Positions 60,526 through 64,000 of a stretch of 64,000 bases of DNA are shown one piece after another; positions within the stretch are counted from its first letter, which is position 1, and each line of letters opens with the position of its first letter. Source of the stretch: Bacillota bacterium (GTDB lineage: Bacteria > Bacteroidota > Bacteroidia > Bacteroidales > Bacteroidaceae); NCBI GenBank assembly GCA_023664625.1, contig JAMPFD010000008.1:1-64000 (forward strand). The letters are read 5' to 3'. A program made the translations under genes and the position numbers. The notes under the pieces are model-generated. The model saw only the letters and a list, made by a program, of their open reading frames with translations. It did no database searches and was not told the DNA's origin.

Positions 60526-61389
60526 TCAATATGACAATATCTCAACGCCAGTTTCTGTCATGAGAAGGGTATGCTCCCACTGTGCAGAAGGCAATTCATC
60601 CTCAGAGATAACCTCCCAGCCAAACGGATCATCAGCATCTATAAATACCTTATAGGTGCCCATATTTATCATCGGTTCTATTGTAAACACCATACCTGGC
60701 ACCAAAAGCATGCCGCTCCCTTTCTTTCCGTAATGAGCTATATCAGGAGCTTCATGGAATTCCAATCCCACACCATGTCCACAAAGATCCCGAACCACAC
60801 CATAATGATACTTATTAGCATGCTTTTGAATAGCATTACCTATATCACCTACGAAACAATATGGCCTAACTGTTTCCATTCCGATTTCGAGACATTCCTT
60901 TGCCACGCGAACCAACTGTTCACATTCAGGAGAAGTTTTGCCACCTACGATAAACATTCGAGATGCATCTGCATAATAACCATCAAGGATAGTGGTGAAA
61001 TCAACATTCACGATATCACCCTCATGCAGTATCTGATTTGGCTTTGGTATGCCATGACACACACATTCATTAACACTGACACATACAGATTTCGGGAAAC
61101 CTTCATACCCAAGGCATGCCGGAGTAGCATTGTGGTCCTTACAGTATGCCATACATATGTCATCAATTTCCTGCGTGGACATACCTGGGCGTATAGCAGC
61201 TGCCACAGTGTCAAGCACGCCTGTATTGACAATACCAGCACGGCGTATACCCTCTATTTGCTCAGGAGTCTTTATCAAGTCTCTGCTTGGAACATTCTTA
61301 GAACGGTTCTGCCAATATAATATCTGCTTGTCCATATCCGTCAATTCCTGTCCCGGAATTATGGACCATTTGTGTTTCTTATTTACCAT
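60526..61389 (-). CDS. map: methionine aminopeptidase
   Basis: About 287 aa (the ATG at 61395 gives two extra residues). A pita-bread-fold metallopeptidase that removes the initiator Met from nascent proteins. The five metal ligands are visible: Asp in 'VNVDFTT' and 'YYADASR', His in 'CGHGVGLEFHE', Glu in 'FTIEPM' and 'SAQWEHTLL'. The N-terminal 40 residues ('KKHKWSIIPGQELTDMDKQILYWQNRSKNVPSRDLIKTPEQIEGI') are longer than in E. coli Map, a feature of the Bacteroidetes form. It is located downstream of tRNA-Pro and upstream of tsaD. Confidence 0.95.
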   Translation of the reverse strand: MVNKKHKWSIIPGQELTDMDKQILYWQNRSKNVPSRDLIKTPEQIEGIRRAGIVNTGVLDTVAAAIRPGMSTQEIDDICMAYCKDHNATPACLGYEGFPKSVCVSVNECVCHGIPKPNQILHEGDIVNVDFTTILDGYYADASRMFIVGGKTSPECEQLVRVAKECLEIGMETVRPYCFVGDIGNAIQKHANKYHYGVVRDLCGHGVGLEFHEAPDIAHYGKKGSGMLLVPGMVFTIEPMINMGTYKVFIDADDPFGWEVISEDELPSAQWEHTLLMTETGVEILSY

Positions 61390-61414
61390 ACACATTAATT
61401 ACCACTAAGTTGGT

Positions 61415-61459
61415 GAAAACGACAAAGAGACTTAAGCAGTGTGCCTAAGTCTCTTTGTC
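61415..61459 (-). terminator. terminator of tRNA-Pro
   Basis: On the minus strand GACAAAGAGACTTA (61459-61446) pairs perfectly over 14 bp with TAAGTCTCTTTGTC (61434-61421), loop 11, followed by GTTTTC (61420-61415). It lies four bases past the tRNA 3' end. Confidence 0.82.
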
Positions 61460-61462
61460 TTG

Positions 61463-61537
61463 TCGGGGTACCAGGATTCGAACCTGGGACCCCCTGCTCC
61501 CAAAGCAGGTGCGCTAACCGGACTGCGCTACACCCCG
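61463..61537 (-). tRNA. tRNA-Pro (anticodon TGG)
   Basis: On the minus strand: acceptor CGGGGTG with TACCCCG, D loop with GTCCGGTTAG, anticodon stem CCTGC/GCAGG around TTTGGGA (anticodon TGG), T arm CCAGG-TTCGAAT-CCTGG. CCA is not fully encoded. It decodes CCA and, by wobble, other Pro codons. Confidence 0.95.
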
Positions 61538-61585
61538 AATGGTTTATTTTTGCAATATTCAGAACTAATTTCCGAATTGCGAGTG

Positions 61586-61593
61586 CAAAGGTA
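61586..61593 (-). promoter_or_regulatory. -7 box of tRNA-Pro
   Basis: The minus strand reads TACCTTTG, 49 bases upstream of the mature tRNA 5' end. The rest of the 61538-62155 interval is very AT-rich and holds the terminator at 62031-62085 but no gene I can support. Confidence 0.6.
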
Positions 61594-62030
61594 CGACTAA
61601 TTTCCGAACCATGCAAATTTTACAAAAACTTTTTCATAGAAATTTTCATTTATATAGATATAAATCAAGAATATCTCGTTCTACACCTTATATTATATAC
61701 ACATAAGACTAAAACTTCATAGAATTTAGTATTTCAAGAAAAACAAAAAAAATAAGTTCTTAAAAGGATATGTATTTTATTGTATATATAAAAAACATCG
61801 TGTTTTTTGTATGTCTTTCAAACGCGGATAAACAAAGACCAGCCATTATATATATTCAAGACAGAATGACAAGTTCTTGAACGGGCAGAATGTTTATATC
61901 CACTAAACATTTCATTTGAGAAGAATTCACACGCAATGCACCCCCCAACAAAAGTCATATTGCATGGTTCACCACAACAGAATAAAAAACAAGTTGTATC
62001 CACAATGCGGCATACTGCATACATTTATTG

Positions 62031-62085
62031 AATAAAAAGAAATCCCAAATCATTATTGTCAAATGAATTGGGATTTCTTTTTATT
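62031..62085 (-). terminator. terminator of the serine palmitoyltransferase gene
   Basis: An 18-bp perfect inverted repeat (62031-62048 with 62068-62085) containing GAAATCCCAA/TTGGGATTTC, with a 19-base loop and T/A-rich ends that act as a U-tract on both strands. It is 71 bases past the stop of the leftward gene. Confidence 0.8.
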
Positions 62086-62155
62086 CTGCGGTATCATCGG
62101 TAAACATACCACATCTTTCTATATATCAAGAGCTATATAACTGATGAACATTTAC

Positions 62156-63343
62156 TTATTTGATGACACCTTGCTCTACAAATATCTGTTTCAATATCTG
62201 TACAGAACGGTCAACCTGCTCTTTCGTATGTGTTGCCATCAGTGCATATCTTACGAGAGTGTCTGTAGGAGCACAAGCCGGCGGCACCACAGGATTGATA
62301 AACACGCCACGCTCGAAAGCAAGAGCTGTTATAAGGAACGTCTTATCCACATCACGTACATAAAGTGGGATAACCGGTGACTCTGTGTCTCCTATTTCAA
62401 AGCCCTCGTCCTTAAAACGCTTAAGAGCATAATTGGTTACATCCCATAGTTTCTCTATTATCTGCGGTTCCTCCTTCAGAATGTCAAGAGCTTTCTGTGC
62501 CGCAGCTGTAGCAGCCGGAGTGTTTGACGCTGAGAATATATATGTGCGTGCGTTATGGCGAAGGAAATTTATTGTATCACTGTCACCGGCAATGAAGCCG
62601 CCTATAGAGGCAAGAGATTTAGAGAATGTACCCATGATGAGATCCACCTCGTCTGTAAGTCCGAAATGATCACAAACACCACGACCATTCTTTCCAAACA
62701 CGCCGAGACCGTGAGCCTCATCAACCATTATTGAGCAGTTGTATTTGTGCTTCAGTTCAACAATTGCAGGAAGATTGGCAAGATCGCCCTCCATTGAGAA
62801 CACACCATCAACAACAATGAGCTTGACAGCCTCATGAGGAAGCTTCTTAAGGATATTCTCAAGATCTTCCATATCGTTATGCTTATATTTCAGCTGCTTG
62901 GCGAAACTGAGTCTGCGACCGTCAACAATAGAGGCATGGTCACGGTCATCACAAATGATATAGTCCTCACGGCCACAAACCATAGCCACAACGCCTGCAT
63001 TCACAGAGAAGCCGGTAGAGAAGCACAAAGCTTCATCCTTATGAACGAACTCTGCAAGATCTTTCTCAAGTTTCACATGTATGTCAAGTGTTCCATTAAG
63101 GAAACGGCTGCCGGCACAACCTGTACCATACTTGTCTATTGCCTCTTTAGCCGCTTCACAAATGCGGTTGTCACCAACAAGACCAGTATATGCATTTGAA
63201 CCAAACATAAGCACCTTATGACCTCCCATTTCCACCTCCGTACCCTGTCTGCCGAGGATCTCACGGAAATAAGGATACACACCTGCCTCCATAAACTTCT
63301 GTGGCAAGCGATAACTCTTAAATTTTTCTGATAATTGTCCCAT
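62156..63343 (-). CDS. spt: serine palmitoyltransferase-type alpha-oxoamine synthase
   Basis: A 395-aa PLP enzyme of the alpha-oxoamine synthase family. Lys242 ('GTFSKSLASIGGF') binds PLP; His136 ('DDRDHASIVDG'), Asp208 and His211 ('VDEAHGLGVFG') are the family active-site residues. The sequence is of the Bacteroidetes SPT type ('KSYRLPQKFMEAGVYPYFREI'), which condenses serine with a fatty acyl-CoA or acyl-ACP to start sphingolipid synthesis; 2-amino-3-ketobutyrate ligase and BioF are the alternatives, less likely because neither partner gene is adjacent. A -7 box lies 42 bases upstream. It is divergent from a lipid-kinase gene. Confidence 0.88.
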   Translation of the reverse strand: MGQLSEKFKSYRLPQKFMEAGVYPYFREILGRQGTEVEMGGHKVLMFGSNAYTGLVGDNRICEAAKEAIDKYGTGCAGSRFLNGTLDIHVKLEKDLAEFVHKDEALCFSTGFSVNAGVVAMVCGREDYIICDDRDHASIVDGRRLSFAKQLKYKHNDMEDLENILKKLPHEAVKLIVVDGVFSMEGDLANLPAIVELKHKYNCSIMVDEAHGLGVFGKNGRGVCDHFGLTDEVDLIMGTFSKSLASIGGFIAGDSDTINFLRHNARTYIFSASNTPAATAAAQKALDILKEEPQIIEKLWDVTNYALKRFKDEGFEIGDTESPVIPLYVRDVDKTFLITALAFERGVFINPVVPPACAPTDTLVRYALMATHTKEQVDRSVQILKQIFVEQGVIK

Positions 63344-63384
63344 TTTATATAGGTATACCTTCGTATAATATAAATTTATGTATG

Positions 63385-63392
63385 CAAAGGTA
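63385..63392 (-). promoter_or_regulatory. -7 box of the serine palmitoyltransferase gene
   Basis: The minus strand reads TACCTTTG, 42 bases upstream of the ATG. A TTTG lies 24 bases further upstream (63420-63417), a slightly long spacer. Confidence 0.58.
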
Positions 63393-63463
63393 CAAAAAAA
63401 ACTTTAATAAAGTACACAAAGGAGCAAAAAAAGTGCATTTCCTATAAAATATTTTATCATCCA

Positions 63464-63495
63464 TTGCATAATTCATCTATTTTTTCGTACTTTTG
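63464..63495 (+). promoter_or_regulatory. promoter of the lipid-kinase gene
   Basis: TTG (63464-63466) and TACTTTTG (63488-63495) with a 21-base spacer, 55 bases upstream of the ATG. It is divergent from the serine palmitoyltransferase promoter. Confidence 0.6.
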
Positions 63496-63550
63496 CATTC
63501 AAATGCCCCATTAAGAATAATTCCCTTTTTATTAGTCATTGCACGTAATT

Positions 63551-64000
63551 ATGGATAAAAAGAAAATTGTTTTCATACTGAATCCTATCTCCGGAACAAC
63601 AAGTAAGGCTGGAATCCCCCTACTCGTTGACACGATTCTTGACAAGGAAAAATTCATATACACTATAGCGGAGACTCAACATGCCGGCCACGCCTCAGAA
63701 CTGGCACGCAAAGCGGCAGAGGATAACTATGACATAGCTGTTGCCGTCGGCGGAGACGGCACCGTAAACGAAGTTGCACGGGCACTTGTCAATACAAAAA
63801 CAGCTCTTGGCATTATCCCATGCGGGTCTGGCAACGGACTTGCACGCCATCTGATGCTGCCTCTCAATGTGAAAGGGGCCCTCGAAGTTATCAACAAATG
63901 TGAAATCCACGACCTTGACTACGGCATAATCAACTCCATGCCTTTCTTCTGTACCTGCGGCATGGGATTTGATGCCTTTATATCCATGAAATTTGCCAAT
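63551..64000 (+). CDS. diacylglycerol/lipid kinase family protein, truncated by the window end
   Basis: The first 150 codons of a DAGK-catalytic-domain protein; the gene runs off the window. 'MDKKKIVFILNPISGT', the nucleotide-binding 'AVAVGGDGTVNEVARAL' and 'LGIIPCGSGNGLARHL' are the YegS/DgkB signature. The family phosphorylates diacylglycerol, sphingosine-type bases or related lipids with ATP. Being head-to-head with serine palmitoyltransferase, a role in phosphorylating a sphingoid base or ceramide precursor is attractive but inferred. The rest of the protein should carry the C-terminal beta-sandwich domain. Confidence 0.85.
   Translation, partial: MDKKKIVFILNPISGTTSKAGIPLLVDTILDKEKFIYTIAETQHAGHASELARKAAEDNYDIAVAVGGDGTVNEVARALVNTKTALGIIPCGSGNGLARHLMLPLNVKGALEVINKCEIHDLDYGIINSMPFFCTCGMGFDAFISMKFAN

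Noticed and set aside
61818..62024. 68-aa Cys-rich minus-strand frame in the gap after tRNA-Pro
   Set aside because: No promoter, no family, low-complexity AT-rich surroundings; probably chance.
1..64000. CRISPR array, rRNA operon, insertion sequence or diversity-generating retroelement
   Set aside because: No regularly spaced repeats, rRNA sequence, transposase or reverse transcriptase gene was found on either strand.

Overview
The window is Bacteroidales chromosome, most like the Prevotellaceae/Bacteroidaceae. The evidence is the Bacteroidetes-type promoters (TTTG at about -33 and TAnnTTTG at about -7) in front of many genes, Bacteroidetes-restricted families (DUF4296, DUF4421, a GldB-like lipoprotein, DUF5053, serine palmitoyltransferase), few Shine-Dalgarno signals, and a tyrosine integrase of the IntDOT-like class. 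No species can be named from the sequence alone.

Positions 1-24.7 kb are the right-hand part of a siphovirus-type prophage. Two small leftward genes face a long rightward late operon: terminase small and large subunits, a separately promoted 215-aa structural protein, portal, scaffold, major capsid protein, neck proteins, a holin-like protein, tail completion, a tail-assembly-chaperone pair joined by a predicted -1 frameshift on a run of nine A, tape measure, two large tail-tip proteins, three tail-fibre-type genes with 'GLMS-DKK-L' repeats, an amidase endolysin and a spanin-like membrane protein. A leftward integrase lies beside a tRNA-Arg(CCG), which is the likely attachment gene. The lysogeny and replication genes must lie left of the window or be missing.

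Positions 24.8-37 kb are host DNA: an Rhs remnant, a DUF1460/DUF4421 pair, the leftward cluster ileS-lspA-DUF4296-TetR-oxidoreductase, and, divergently, an aminotransferase with a LolC/E-type permease. Positions 37-42.8 kb hold a PIF1/RecD-like helicase, uronate isomerase (uxaC) and a TrpB2-type tryptophan synthase beta chain whose long upstream region carries a cluster of GGTTAC/GTAACC repeats.

Positions 42.9-50.25 kb are a five-gene leftward defence operon: DUF4391, a two-TM coiled-coil protein, type III methyltransferase Mod, DUF2971 and type III restriction subunit Res. The 2-TM and DUF2971 genes are clearly more AT-rich than the restriction-modification core, and the middle of mod is AT-rich too. 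This is the best candidate for an under-described system here.

Positions 50.7-64 kb are metabolic and housekeeping genes: an SGNH hydrolase, glutaminase and nitronate-monooxygenase-like trio; an SPFH protein; an S9 dipeptidyl peptidase with a GldB-like lipoprotein; a hemerythrin-LuxR fusion regulator; cinA-tsaD-map; tRNA-Pro(TGG); serine palmitoyltransferase; and, divergently, a truncated lipid-kinase gene. The last two suggest a sphingolipid/lipid locus.
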